The notes: generated from the letters alone by a model not told the origin. Counted from the first letter of the stretch, positions 24,966-34,327 are shown. The stretch is DNA of 64,000 bases from Halofilum ochraceum (GCF_001614315.2 NZ_LVEG02000001.1:558001-622000); one strand, 5' to 3'. A program made the numbers and translations.

Positions 24966-26177
24966 TTACCCGGCTAGCAACCCCGCACCGGCCCTGGTCT
25001 TCTCCGCGCCGGTCGCGTCGTAGTAATGCAGGGCCGCGACGGGATCGATCGATCGTTCCGGGGCGCTGCCGTGTGCCAGGCGCAACAGCTGGGCCGCGTA
25101 CCATGCGGTCTCCGCCCCTCTTGGCAGCTCCTGCCGGAATACATCGTCGAGCGGGTCGGCTCGATCGCTCGCGCCCTCAAGCAGTCGCCGGGGCAGATCC
25201 GGCTCGAAAGCCAGTGGGCGGGCGAGTCCCACGACATCGGCAGCGCCGGAGTCGAGTGCGGATTCCATCCCCGTTCGTGACCGCAGCCCGCCCGTCAGCA
25301 TGATCGGACGCGTGAATACCGAGCGCACGGCTTCGGCATATTCCTGGAACCATGCCTCGCGGGCCTGGGCCCGGGCACTCACCGGGCGTTCGCTGGCACC
25401 GCTGCCGTCCGGCGAATAGCTGCCGCCACTGATCTCCAGCAGATCGATCGACTCCGCATCGAGCCAGGCCGCCACCTTACGGCTTTCCTCCGTGGTGAAG
25501 CCGCCTTTCTGAAAATCGCTCGAGTTCAGCTTGACGCCAACCGGGTAGTCGGCGCCGACCGTCGTGCGAACGGCCCGTACGACCTCGAGTAACATGCGCG
25601 CACGATTCTCGAGGCTGCCACCCCACGCATCGGTGCGTTGATTGAAACGCGGTGACAGGAACTCGCTCAGCAGAAAACCGTGCGCCGCGTGGATTTCGAC
25701 ACCGGTGAACCCGGCGTCCCGTGCGCGCGCCGCGCCGCTGGCGAAGCGCTCGATCGTGCGTTCGATATCCGCCGCGGTCATCGCCCGGGTCGTGATCTCA
25801 CCGATCCGCGTCGCGGAGGGGGCGAATGGCGCGTCGTTCAATGCAGGCCAGGTGAGGGCACCCGCGTGCCCGAGCTGGGCCCAGAAGTGGTTGCCGTAAC
25901 GGGTCGCGGCGGCTGCCAGCCGGGCCAGTCCGCTGGCGTCGCCGGGGTCCCGGCCATCGACCGTGAGGTTGCCATGGCGTTCCGCGTGATGGCGGTCGAT
26001 CTGCACCTCACCGATCATGACGAGACCGGATCCGCCGGCTGACCATGCCCGATACAGCCGCTCCTGTTCGACGGTCGGGTTGAAGGCATCGTCGCCCAGC
26101 CCGTCGGACATCGGCGCCTTCGCGATACGGTTTGGCAGGACGGCGCCGCAGGGCAGTTGGAGCGGGGTATCCAGCAT
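24966..26177 (-). CDS. NADH:flavin oxidoreductase, Old Yellow Enzyme family
   Basis: A 403-residue FMN TIM-barrel oxidoreductase with GFTGVEIHAAHGFLLSEFLS and NQRTDAWGGSLENR, the standard OYE signature. There is no C-terminal Fe-S/FAD extension, so it is not a trimethylamine dehydrogenase or dienoyl-CoA reductase type. GGGAG sets the start at 26177. Convergent with the corrinoid operon; likely reduces an unsaturated intermediate, substrate unknown. Confidence 0.9.
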   Translation of the reverse strand: MLDTPLQLPCGAVLPNRIAKAPMSDGLGDDAFNPTVEQERLYRAWSAGGSGLVMIGEVQIDRHHAERHGNLTVDGRDPGDASGLARLAAAATRYGNHFWAQLGHAGALTWPALNDAPFAPSATRIGEITTRAMTAADIERTIERFASGAARARDAGFTGVEIHAAHGFLLSEFLSPRFNQRTDAWGGSLENRARMLLEVVRAVRTTVGADYPVGVKLNSSDFQKGGFTTEESRKVAAWLDAESIDLLEISGGSYSPDGSGASERPVSARAQAREAWFQEYAEAVRSVFTRPIMLTGGLRSRTGMESALDSGAADVVGLARPLAFEPDLPRRLLEGASDRADPLDDVFRQELPRGAETAWYAAQLLRLAHGSAPERSIDPVAALHYYDATGAEKTRAGAGLLAG

Positions 26178-26291
26178 GTCGTCTCCCTGGAGCGGGTCGT
26201 GACTCTGTCCGGCGATCATCACCGCCACGCCTTGGGGCGCGGCGGCCGACCCGGATGCATGACGGGGGCTCGGTCCTCGACCGAAAGCCGA

Positions 26292-27434
26292 TCAGGTATT
26301 CTCGCGGTCGCTCGCGATGGCATGGGCATCGTCGATGCCACCGCCTCGATTCTCCTCGCCGTCCGGGTTTTCGTGGGCTTCCCGCAGGAAAGCGACGGCG
26401 CCGTCGGCCGGCAGGGTGGCCTCGGTGGTGTCCTCGATCGAAGCGTCTGCATGTTCGCCCGTGCGGGCTCCGCGCAGGCGTCGTTCTTCACGCGGCGGGA
26501 TGCCGAAGTAATCGCGGTAGCATTTGGAGAAATGGGGTGCCGAGACAAAACCGCAGGCGAAGGCCACATCAACGATCGAGATGGATGTCTGCAGCAGCAG
26601 CTGGCGCGCGCGGGCAAGGCGCAACTCCAGGTAATAACGCGTCGGGACACAGCTGAGGTGCTTCTGGAACAGACGCTCGAGCTGACGACGGGACACGCCG
26701 ACGTGACGTGCGAGTTCATCGAGACTGATCGGCTCCTCGATGTTGGATTCCATGATGGAGACGGTCTCGATCAGCTTCGGCTGGCTCGTGCCGAGCCGCA
26801 ACTGCAGCGGGATACGCTGGCGATCGTGACGTCCACGGATACGCTCACAGGCGAAGGCCTCGGAGATCGCGGTCGCGGTATCGGCACCGATCTGCAGCGT
26901 GATCAGATTGAGCATCATGTCGAGCGGTGCGGTACCGCCGGCGCTCGTGAAGCGGTCGCGATCGATCTCGAACAGCTCATACGAGACGACCACGCGCGGG
27001 AACGCCTCGCGCATGCTGGCGATATTTTCCCAGTGCAGGGTGCAGCGATAGCCGTCGAGCAGGCCCGCGCGTGCGAGCACGTGGGCGCCGGTGCACAGCG
27101 CACCGAAGTTCATTCGCTGCTGGCCGAGTTTCTTCAGCCATGACAGCGTGGCGCGGTCGCTTGCCCGTTCGACGTCGAGCCCGGAACAGACAAACAGGGT
27201 GTCGAGTCCGGCGACTTCGGTGATGGCGGCATCGGGCCGGATCTCCAGGCCGTTGCTGGCCATGACCGCCTCGCCGTCGACCGTATATGTAGTCCACTGG
27301 TAGAGTCGCTTGCCGGACAGGCGATTGGCCATGCGCAGCGGCTCGATCGCCGATGCGAAAGCGATCATCGAGTACTCGGGCGTCAGCAGAAAGCCGAGCC
27401 GAATGGGCTTGCCGGAATCATTGGTACTGTTCAT
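26292..27434 (-). CDS. GlxA/AraC-family regulator, GbdR-like (second copy)
   Basis: A 380-residue regulator: ligand domain about 10-200 (LGFLLTPEYSMIAFASAIEPLRMAN, ALCTGAHVLARAGLLDG) and AraC DNA-binding domain about 230-330 (HVGVSRRQLERLFQKHLS). It has an acidic, low-complexity C-terminal extension of about 45 residues absent from the first copy. Closest in type to GbdR, activator of betaine/dimethylglycine catabolism. Divergent from the EamA gene; may also act on distant catabolic genes. Confidence 0.88.
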   Translation of the reverse strand: MNSTNDSGKPIRLGFLLTPEYSMIAFASAIEPLRMANRLSGKRLYQWTTYTVDGEAVMASNGLEIRPDAAITEVAGLDTLFVCSGLDVERASDRATLSWLKKLGQQRMNFGALCTGAHVLARAGLLDGYRCTLHWENIASMREAFPRVVVSYELFEIDRDRFTSAGGTAPLDMMLNLITLQIGADTATAISEAFACERIRGRHDRQRIPLQLRLGTSQPKLIETVSIMESNIEEPISLDELARHVGVSRRQLERLFQKHLSCVPTRYYLELRLARARQLLLQTSISIVDVAFACGFVSAPHFSKCYRDYFGIPPREERRLRGARTGEHADASIEDTTEATLPADGAVAFLREAHENPDGEENRGGGIDDAHAIASDRENT

Positions 27435-27556
27435 TGGCCGGGATCCGCCGTTCGTTCGCCCGCCCGAAGGCGCCGGAATAGCTCAGAGGAACAGAAAATT
27501 ATGCCGGAAAAACCGGTGTTCGCAAATTCGTTTGTCGTGAGTGGGTGGAAACCCGG

Positions 27557-28429
27557 ATGAGCCCGGGGCTGTCGGTATCCACCGTGGGGCGTCTGGCGGC
27601 CCTCGCATCGGCGACCTCGTTCGCGGGGGTGTCGATGCTCGCGGGGTTCGTCTATTCCGGCGGCGTCACGCCGGCGAGTGTCATCGCCGCGCGGCTGCTG
27701 TTCGGGCTGTTCGGTACGCTCGCCGTGGTGGCATACCTGCGCCGCCCATGGATGGTGCCGACACGGGAATGGCGACCGACCGTGGTGATTGCGTGCGCGT
27801 GGTTGACGGTCAACGTCTGCTATATGGCGTCGTTCTACTATATCCCGGTCAGCCTCGCTGTACTGATCTTTTTCACGTTTCCCGTCCAGGTCGCACTGAT
27901 CGGGCCATTACTCGCACGGCGCCGGCCCGAGCCCGTGACGCTGGGCGCGGCGCTGATCGCCTTCGCGGGCCTCGCCCTTGCGCTCGGTCCCGATCTCGGT
28001 GGTCTCGACTGGCGCGGTTGTGCGCTCGCCCTGACGGCGGCCGTCGCGCTGATGACGACCTTCCTGATGAGCCGGCGGCTGGTCGTCGATCAGGATATGT
28101 TCACGTTCAGCTTCAATCTGCATCTGCTGTGCGGGGTGGCCGTCGTCGTGTATGTCGGCGGGACCGGGGGGATCGCGCTGCCGGCCGCTCCGGTAGCGAT
28201 CACGGCGTTGTTCGGTGTCGGCGTTTTCTACATCCTCGCGGTGTGCCTGCAGTTTTTCGCCATCCGTTCCGCCGGTGCGCCGCAGTCATCGATCATGTTC
28301 AATGCGGAGCCCATTTTCACGGTACTCGGGGCGGCGCTCCTGCTGGGTGAGAATCTCGGTATGGGGCAGATCATGGGCGCGATACTCGTGATCGTCGGCG
28401 TGCTGCTGTCGACGCGTGCGGAATCGTGA
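27557..28429 (+). CDS. EamA/DMT-family transporter
   Basis: An inner-membrane protein of about 290 residues with ten hydrophobic segments arranged as two EamA repeats; the second repeat ends in the usual NAEPIFTVLGAALLLGENL motif. Exporter or importer of small metabolites, direction and substrate unknown. The ATG at 27557 is preferred, though a GTG at 27545 is possible. Confidence 0.85.
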   Translation: MSPGLSVSTVGRLAALASATSFAGVSMLAGFVYSGGVTPASVIAARLLFGLFGTLAVVAYLRRPWMVPTREWRPTVVIACAWLTVNVCYMASFYYIPVSLAVLIFFTFPVQVALIGPLLARRRPEPVTLGAALIAFAGLALALGPDLGGLDWRGCALALTAAVALMTTFLMSRRLVVDQDMFTFSFNLHLLCGVAVVVYVGGTGGIALPAAPVAITALFGVGVFYILAVCLQFFAIRSAGAPQSSIMFNAEPIFTVLGAALLLGENLGMGQIMGAILVIVGVLLSTRAES

Positions 28430-28558
28430 GCCTGGCATGCCGTGGATCACGGGATTCCTGATGTCGGCCGTTACGGAGCAATCCGCCCGCCCATGCAGTA
28501 GCGCGCGGATGTGCCGGCTGTGATACGTTGCGCGGGCATTGCGGAACGGGAGTAGTCC

Positions 28559-29710
28559 ATGGCGATCCATTTCACGGCGGAGGAACTCGGGCAGCGCCAG
28601 GCCGCGGTCGGTGCCGAGCTTGGGCGGCAGGGTCTCGACGCGCTGCTGTGTTTTCGTCAGGAGAGCATGTACTGGCTGTCGGGGTTCGACACCTTTGGTT
28701 ACTGCTTCTTCCAGTGCCTGGTGATCGATACCGATGGCCGCATGATGCTCCTCACCCGTGAACCGGATCGCCGTCAGGCGGAACACACCTCGGTCATCAG
28801 CGACATCCGTGTCTGGGTGGACCGAGAGGGCGTCAATCCGGCGGAAGATCTGCGTGCGGTGCTGGATGAGCTGGGCCTGCGGGGGAAACGCCTGGGGGTG
28901 GAGTACGAAGCGTACGGATTGACCGGCCGCAATGCGCGCCGTCTCGATGCGGCATTCGAGGGGTTCTGCACGACGGATGACGCATCCGAACTGATCAGCC
29001 GCCAGCGGGCGGTCAAGAGCCCGACCGAAATGGCCTATATCCGGCGCGCCGCCGGCCTCGCCGATGACGCGCTGGATGCGGCCCTGTTGCATGCCGGGCC
29101 GGCCGCCTGGGAGGGCGATATCCTGGCCGATATGCAGGGCGCGGTTTTCCGCGGCGGCGGTGATTATCCGGGCAATGAATTCATTATCGGTTCCGGACGC
29201 GACGCGCTGTTGTGCCGGTATTTCAGCGGCCGGCGATCGCTCGATGAGCAGGATCAGCTGACGCTGGAATGGGCCGGTGTCTATCGGCGCTATCACGCCG
29301 CCATGATGCGCACGATCCTCGTGGGTAACGTCGACGCCGAGCACCGGCACATGCATACGGCTGCGGCCGACGCCATGGCGGCCTGCATGGAGGCATGCAG
29401 ACCCGGCGGCACGGTCGGGTCGGTGTTCGATGCGCACGCGCGCGTCGTTGATGACGCCGGTTTGCGGCCGCACCGCCTTAACGCCTGCGGCTATTCAATG
29501 GGCGCGACGTTCGCGCCGATGTGGATGGACTGGCCGATGTTCTATTCCGGCAATCCGACCGTGATCGAGGCGGGCATGGCCTTTTTCATTCACATTATTC
29601 TGGTGAATTCCGACACCGGACATGCCATGACGCTTGGGCAGACGGTCGAGGTGACGGAGGCGGGCGCGGTCTCCCTGCATCGCCACGGGGTGGACCTGAT
29701 CAGCGTTTGA
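28559..29710 (+). CDS. M24/creatinase-fold hydrolase, metal ligands not conserved
   Basis: A 383-residue pita-bread-fold protein: N-terminal creatinase domain (LDALLCFRQESMYWLSGFDTFGY) and C-terminal M24 domain. The first metal Asp region of aminopeptidase P is replaced by LEWAGVYRRYHAAMMRT, so it resembles the metal-independent creatinase/ectoine-hydrolase (DoeA) branch. The catalytic His of creatinase is not obvious (DALLCRYFSGRRS at that place). Likely cleaves a C-N bond of a small osmolyte. GGGAG precedes the ATG. Confidence 0.8.
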   Translation: MAIHFTAEELGQRQAAVGAELGRQGLDALLCFRQESMYWLSGFDTFGYCFFQCLVIDTDGRMMLLTREPDRRQAEHTSVISDIRVWVDREGVNPAEDLRAVLDELGLRGKRLGVEYEAYGLTGRNARRLDAAFEGFCTTDDASELISRQRAVKSPTEMAYIRRAAGLADDALDAALLHAGPAAWEGDILADMQGAVFRGGGDYPGNEFIIGSGRDALLCRYFSGRRSLDEQDQLTLEWAGVYRRYHAAMMRTILVGNVDAEHRHMHTAAADAMAACMEACRPGGTVGSVFDAHARVVDDAGLRPHRLNACGYSMGATFAPMWMDWPMFYSGNPTVIEAGMAFFIHIILVNSDTGHAMTLGQTVEVTEAGAVSLHRHGVDLISV

Positions 29711-29724
29711 CGGGGGGAATGGGG

Positions 29725-30020
29725 TCTCGCCAAGGCGCGGAGAGCGCAAAGTGACGCGAAGAAGGACGGTTACAGGCGATTCACGCACAGTCGCCGAGCC
29801 TTGCATCCTGTAGGAGCGGGCTTGCCCGCGAACCGCCGTCCGACCCGGGTCGCGCCGGATGCCGTGGCAATGGCCAGCGGTTCCTTCGTTGATCAGAGAA
29901 CCTGCCGGCAATTGATCGCGCCGGGGCGTGGCACTGCATCGGGGCTGTGGAAAACGGTTCGCGGGCAAGCCCGCTCCTACAGCGCCAGTCCGTCGCGCGC
30001 TCTGCTACTCTGCGAGAACC
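29725..30020. repeat. Class II nested palindromic element, copy E (with REP core)
   Basis: Between the convergent M24 and hpnC genes. Left outer arm tctcgccaaggcgcggagag at about 29729 has a degenerate complement near 29998-30018. A REP pair (TGTAGGAGCGGGCTTGCCCG at about 29810 and its complement at about 29955-29980) sits inside. No gene in the 331-bp gap. Confidence 0.65.
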
Positions 30021-30041
30021 CGCCGTGCACGGCGCCCAGAA

Positions 30042-30953
30042 TCACTCCACGGACTCGCTTGCCGCCACTTCCCGTGGCGGTTGCACGCCCCCGAGTACGG
30101 CCCCCGGCAGCAGTCCGCGGGCGATCCAGGCCCGATCGGCCGGGCCAAGCCGTGGCCGAGCGAACGGTGCACCGGGTTTGGTCGCCCGCAGGCGTTCGAC
30201 GATCCGCCAGCCGCCGCGCACGATCAGGCGAATCTCCAGGCCGAAACGTCCGGGCAGTCGCCCCGGTAGATGCCGCCCCGCATACAGCCAGGCGCCCGCG
30301 CGTTCAATCTGATGCGCGAGCAGGGCGTCGATATCCGCATCGCCGGGTCCCGACCGCAGCCGCTGTTCGGTTACGCCGAAAGCGAGCAGATCCGCACGCG
30401 GAATATAGAGGCGGTCGCGCTCGATGAAATCCTGGTGCAGATCCTGGAGGAAATTGATCAACTGCAGGCCGGTACAGATCCGGTCGGAATCGCTGATGTT
30501 GCCGGGCGTGGGCTGGTCGGCCAGATGCAATAGCAGGCGTCCGACCGGGTCCGCAGAGCGCCGCGCGTAATCACGCAGATCGTCAAAGGTATTGAAACGG
30601 TGCTGCGTGACGTCCTGCCGAAAAGCCGACAGCAGATCATGGAACGGCGACAGCGGCAGGCTGTACCGCGGGATCGCATCGGCCAAGGCTCGCCACAGGG
30701 CGTCATCCGGAGGTCGACCGGCGGCGGTCGCGTCCAGATCGGTCGCCATGGCATCCAGAGCCCTCAGCCGTGTTTCGTCGCTCTTTGTTCCCTCATCGGC
30801 CAGGTCATCGGCACGCCGTGCAAATACGTAGACCGCGGCAACCGGATCGCGCATACGGCGCGGCAGCAGATGCGAGGCGACCGGGAAGTTCTCGTAATGC
30901 GATTGGGCCAGTGCCCGGCATTCGCGGTAGGCGTCAGAGACGGAAGATGCCAT
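30042..30953 (-). CDS. hpnC: Squalene synthase HpnC-like (phytoene/squalene synthase family)
   Basis: A 303-residue trans-isoprenyl diphosphate synthase. The first Asp-rich motif is ARRADDLADE (Asp49-Asp53) and the second NFLQDLHQDFIERDRLYIP. HpnC works with HpnD and HpnE to convert farnesyl diphosphate to squalene for hopanoids. The partners are not in the window, so whether the host makes hopanoids is unknown. The start at 30953 has a weak ribosome site. Divergent from the small membrane protein gene. Confidence 0.85.
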   Translation of the reverse strand: MASSVSDAYRECRALAQSHYENFPVASHLLPRRMRDPVAAVYVFARRADDLADEGTKSDETRLRALDAMATDLDATAAGRPPDDALWRALADAIPRYSLPLSPFHDLLSAFRQDVTQHRFNTFDDLRDYARRSADPVGRLLLHLADQPTPGNISDSDRICTGLQLINFLQDLHQDFIERDRLYIPRADLLAFGVTEQRLRSGPGDADIDALLAHQIERAGAWLYAGRHLPGRLPGRFGLEIRLIVRGGWRIVERLRATKPGAPFARPRLGPADRAWIARGLLPGAVLGGVQPPREVAASESVE

Positions 30954-30999
30954 ATGCTAGGATTCCGCCTGCATGCCGCCGAAACCCGGGAGGACTTTG

Positions 31000-31248
31000 A
31001 TGAGGAAACTGTTGCGCGGATTCGCCGTGGGCCTGCTCGTGGGCGGCCTGGTCGGTCTGTGGTTCGGCATGAACATCGGCAAGGGCCAGCCGCTGCTGTC
31101 CAATCCGTTCGCCCGGGTCACCCTCTCCGAACGCCTCGATCGCACCATGCGCCAGGCCGCCGAAGAAACCGGCACCGCAGTGGATAAAGCCGGCGATGCG
31201 GTTCGCGAAGGCGCCGAAACGGTCAAGGAAGAACTCCAGTCCGAGTGA
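31000..31248 (+). CDS. Small YtxH-like membrane-anchored protein
   Basis: An 82-residue protein: Arg-rich start, one glycine-rich membrane helix (about residues 6-24), then a soluble amphipathic helical part rich in Ala and Glu (ETGTAVDKAGDAVREGAETVKEEL), like YtxH/late-embryogenesis-type helices. A strong GGGAGGA precedes the ATG at 31000. Possible envelope or desiccation/osmotic stress role; unproven. Confidence 0.75.
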   Translation: MRKLLRGFAVGLLVGGLVGLWFGMNIGKGQPLLSNPFARVTLSERLDRTMRQAAEETGTAVDKAGDAVREGAETVKEELQSE

Positions 31249-31274
31249 ATCGTTGGGTTTCCTGAAGGAAAACC

Positions 31275-31509
31275 GGGAACCACGAATGAACACGAATGGA
31301 CACGAATATTTTCTGGGGCGTGTGCGGTCTCCGGGAGCTTCGCTGAGACCGGGATGGTACCGACCCGATTCGGATTCTGGATTTTGCTGAACCCGATCCG
31401 CAGAGATATTCAGGTGGTAACTGGTTGCACCGCCGCGTCAGCGAAGCTCCAGTAACGCTTGCGAACATCGAAGCAACATTCGTGTTCATTCGTGTTCATT
31501 CGTGGTTCT
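31275..31509. repeat. Class I nested palindromic element, copy C (short)
   Basis: Outer arms 31275-31309 and 31477-31509 carry the same CACGAATGAA / CACGAATGGA 10-bp units as copies A, B and D. The second layer is GGAGCTTCGCTGA at about 31335 and its complement TCAGCGAAGCTCC at 31438-31450. The inner A-rich layer is missing, making this copy about 110 bp shorter. A small hairpin (ggtttcctgaaggaaaacc, 31256-31274) immediately precedes it. Nothing gene-like. Confidence 0.8.
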
Positions 31510-31583
31510 CTTCTTTACACGCTTAGGTCTGACCATGAGTTCCGTGAAGCACCATTCGGGTTTCCGGTTCTCCGATCCGACAT

Positions 31584-32267
31584 TCATGGCACCTCCACGG
31601 TCGACGCGGGGCGGCTGAGGTGGGGCCAAAGGTCGTCGGGGTGTTCCAGCAGGGCTGAGGCACCCCACTCGTGGGGGTGGTCTTCCGGGCCGAGGTAGCC
31701 GTAGAGGGCTACGAAGGTGTCCATGCCGGCGGCGATGCCGGCGGCGACGTCGCGTTCCGCGTCGCCTACATAAACCGTCTGGGCCGGCGCATGGCCGGTC
31801 TGGCTGCAGGCGTACAGCAGCGGTGCCGGGTCGGGCTTGCGCTGGGCCAGGGTGTCGCCGGAGACGATCACCGCGGCGCGCGTATCCAGGCCGAGCAGGC
31901 GCAGCAGCGGTTCGGTCAGCCAGCCGGGCTTATTGGTGACGACCCCCCAGGCGCGCCCTTCGTCCTCGATCCGCTGCAGCAGTTCGGCGATCCCGGGGAA
32001 CGGCCTCGAGGCGCCGGCCAGATTCGCCTGATAGCGATCCAGGAACGATGTCCGCAGGCGGCCGGAATCGGCGGTATCGCCATGGTCGCCGAAGCCGACC
32101 CGGAGCAGGCCGGCCGCGCCGTGCGATACGTGGGGGCGAATGTCGGCGAAGGGCAGCGGGTCGTGGCCCTCGGCCGCCAGCAGGTCGTTGAGCGCCGCGG
32201 CCATGTCGGGCGCGGTGTCGATCAGCGTACCGTCGAGGTCGAACAGGATCAGTTCGCGCTTATGCAT
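31584..32267 (-). CDS. HAD phosphatase (Gph or MupP type)
   Basis: A 227-residue HAD hydrolase with all motifs: FDLDGTLID, VVTNKPG, Lys in RKPDP, and VGDAERD. It reads as phosphoglycolate phosphatase, but its place directly after ubiG matches the Pseudomonas locus where the homologue is MupP, the N-acetylmuramate-6-phosphate phosphatase of cell-wall recycling. Sequence alone does not separate the two. The start at 32267 overlaps ubiG by 8 bp; an ATG at 32279 is an alternative. Confidence 0.85.
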   Translation of the reverse strand: MHKRELILFDLDGTLIDTAPDMAAALNDLLAAEGHDPLPFADIRPHVSHGAAGLLRVGFGDHGDTADSGRLRTSFLDRYQANLAGASRPFPGIAELLQRIEDEGRAWGVVTNKPGWLTEPLLRLLGLDTRAAVIVSGDTLAQRKPDPAPLLYACSQTGHAPAQTVYVGDAERDVAAGIAAGMDTFVALYGYLGPEDHPHEWGASALLEHPDDLWPHLSRPASTVEVP

Positions 32268-32967
32268 CGGTCGATGCATGGCAGGCGAGCATGTAGTTCA
32301 CGTCGATGTCGTCCCCGAGATGATAACGGCGGGTCAGCGGATTGTAGGTCAGTCCGCGCTCGGCCGTGACGTCGAGATCGGCATTGCGGGCCCAGGTGGC
32401 GAGTTCCGATGGCCGGATGAGGCGGGCGTATTCGTGGGTGCCCCGCGGCAGTAACCCCAGCAGATACTCGGCCCCGACGATCGCGAACAGCCAGGCCTTC
32501 GGGGTGCGATTGATGGTCGAGAACACGACCGTGCCGCCGGGGCGCAACAGCGCGGCGCAGGCGCGCACGATCGCGGCGGGATCCGGCACGTGTTCCAGCA
32601 TCTCCATGCAGGTGACGACATCGAACGATTCCGGTTCGCTCGCGGCCAGGTCTTCGGCGGACTGTTCACGGTAGTCGACCGCAACGTCGTGCTCGCTGGC
32701 GTGCGTTCGCGCGGCCGTGAGCGCCTCGGTGGCGAGGTCGATACCGACCACGTCGGCGCCGCGCAGGGCCATGGACTCGGCCAGGATCCCGCCGCCGCAG
32801 CCGACGTCCGCGACCCGCCGACCGGAAAGCCCGCCGGCCTGGCGTTCGATCCAGCCGAGCCGCAGGGGGTTGATCGCGTGCAGGGGGGCACATTCGCCCT
32901 CCGGATCCCACCAGCGGCTGGCGAGGTCGGAGAACTTGCGCAGTTCGGCCGGATCGGCGTTGTCCAT
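32260..32967 (-). CDS. ubiG: Ubiquinone biosynthesis O-methyltransferase UbiG
   Basis: A 235-residue SAM-dependent methyltransferase with VADVGCGGGILAESMA (motif I) and CMEMLEHVPDP, typical of UbiG, which carries out both O-methylations of ubiquinone. Start chosen at MDNADPAELRKFSDLASRWW, which aligns with family N-termini. Lies 22 bp after the TRZ/ATZ hydrolase gene and overlaps the HAD gene. Confidence 0.93.
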   Translation of the reverse strand: MDNADPAELRKFSDLASRWWDPEGECAPLHAINPLRLGWIERQAGGLSGRRVADVGCGGGILAESMALRGADVVGIDLATEALTAARTHASEHDVAVDYREQSAEDLAASEPESFDVVTCMEMLEHVPDPAAIVRACAALLRPGGTVVFSTINRTPKAWLFAIVGAEYLLGLLPRGTHEYARLIRPSELATWARNADLDVTAERGLTYNPLTRRYHLGDDIDVNYMLACHASTDA

Positions 32968-32989
32968 ACCCGAATCTCCGTTCGATTGC

Positions 32990-34327
32990 TCAGCGGGCGC
33001 CACCGATCCGCTCCTGCCATGCGGCCGTGCGGTTCGCGAGATCGTCCGGGTCCAGAGTCACGAGCTGGCCATTTCGGACCTGCGGGCGTCCGGCGATCCA
33101 GACATCGCTGACCTGGTGACGGCCGGTGGCGTACACGAGCTGCGAGACGACATCGTAGATTGGCCGGGTCTCGAGCGGTGTCAGATCGACGGCGACAAGA
33201 TCGGCCGCCTTGCCTTCCTCGATCGAGCCCGTCACCTCCCCGAGCCCGATCGCCCGCGCGCCGTTGATGGTCGCCATGCGCAGTGCGACATCGGCCGGGA
33301 CGGCCTCCGCATCTTCGGCCACGGCCTTCGCGATCAGGGCGGCGGTGCGCATCTCGCCGAACATGTCGAGGTCGTTGTTCGAGGCGGCCCCATCCGTGCC
33401 GAGTGCCACATTGATGCCCGCTTTCTGCAATCGCTGAACCGGAGCGAAACCACTGGCGAGCTTGAGATTGGACTCCGGGCAGTGAATCACGCTGGCGCCG
33501 GTGCGGGCGAAGGCCTCGATCTCGTCGTCTTCCGCGACCGTCATGTGGACCGCCGCGAAGCCTGGCGAAAGCAGGCCCAGCCGTTCGAGCCGCGCGAGCG
33601 GGCGCTCCCCGTGATCGGCCATGGCCCGGTCGCACTCGCCCCGGGTCTCTTGGACGTGCATCTGGATCGGTACATCCAGCTCGTCCGCGTACATGCGGAC
33701 CCGTTCGAGCGGCTCGTCGGAAACGGTGTACGGCGCGTGCGGCGCGAACGCCGTATGGATCATCGCATTGCTGCGGTAGCGATCGTGCAGCGCCAGCCCC
33801 TTCTCGAAGTACTGATCCGGTCCGTCGGCATACTGGGTCGGGAAATCGAGCACGATCATGCCGACCACCGCGCGCATGCCGATCTCTTCGGCCAGCCGTG
33901 CAGTGACCTCGGGGAAGAAATACATGTCGTTGAGGCAGGTGGTCCCGCCGCGCAGCATCTCGGCGAAGGCGAGGCCGCTGCCGTCATGGACGAACGACTC
34001 ATCGACCCAGCGGCCCTCTGCCGGCCAGATGTGTTCCTGCAGCCACTGCATCAGCGGCAGGTCATCGGCCAGACCGCGCAGCAGCGACATGGCGGCGTGC
34101 GTATGGGCGTTGACCATTCCCGGCATCAGGGCGTGGCCGGTCAGGTCTACGGTTTCCGCATCGGGCCAGCGGCGCTGCGCCTCCTCGCCGGGGAGTATCG
34201 CGGCGATGATGCCGTCACGCACGGCCACCGCATGACCGGGGAGGACGCGATCGGCTTCGTCGACGGTGACCACCCAGCTCGGCAGGAGCAGGGTATCGGG
34301 GCAATCCTGGGGCTCGTTCATGGCCAT
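32990..34327 (-). CDS. TRZ/ATZ-family deaminase (methylthioadenosine/SAH deaminase type)
   Basis: A 445-residue amidohydrolase with metal residues in NAHTHAAMSLLRG, HAPYTV, HVQETRGE and LGTDGAASNNDLDM. The Pseudomonas homologue next to mtnA deaminates methylthioadenosine to methylthioinosine, starting an alternative methionine salvage route. The divergent mtnA supports that. ATG at 34327 or 34321. Confidence 0.88.
   Translation of the reverse strand: MAMNEPQDCPDTLLLPSWVVTVDEADRVLPGHAVAVRDGIIAAILPGEEAQRRWPDAETVDLTGHALMPGMVNAHTHAAMSLLRGLADDLPLMQWLQEHIWPAEGRWVDESFVHDGSGLAFAEMLRGGTTCLNDMYFFPEVTARLAEEIGMRAVVGMIVLDFPTQYADGPDQYFEKGLALHDRYRSNAMIHTAFAPHAPYTVSDEPLERVRMYADELDVPIQMHVQETRGECDRAMADHGERPLARLERLGLLSPGFAAVHMTVAEDDEIEAFARTGASVIHCPESNLKLASGFAPVQRLQKAGINVALGTDGAASNNDLDMFGEMRTAALIAKAVAEDAEAVPADVALRMATINGARAIGLGEVTGSIEEGKAADLVAVDLTPLETRPIYDVVSQLVYATGRHQVSDVWIAGRPQVRNGQLVTLDPDDLANRTAAWQERIGGAR

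Noticed and set aside
28559-29710. DMSP lyase DddP.
   Set aside because: Shares the M24 fold but is shorter and lacks the metal-ligand pattern; the sequence is nearer the creatinase/ectoine-hydrolase branch.
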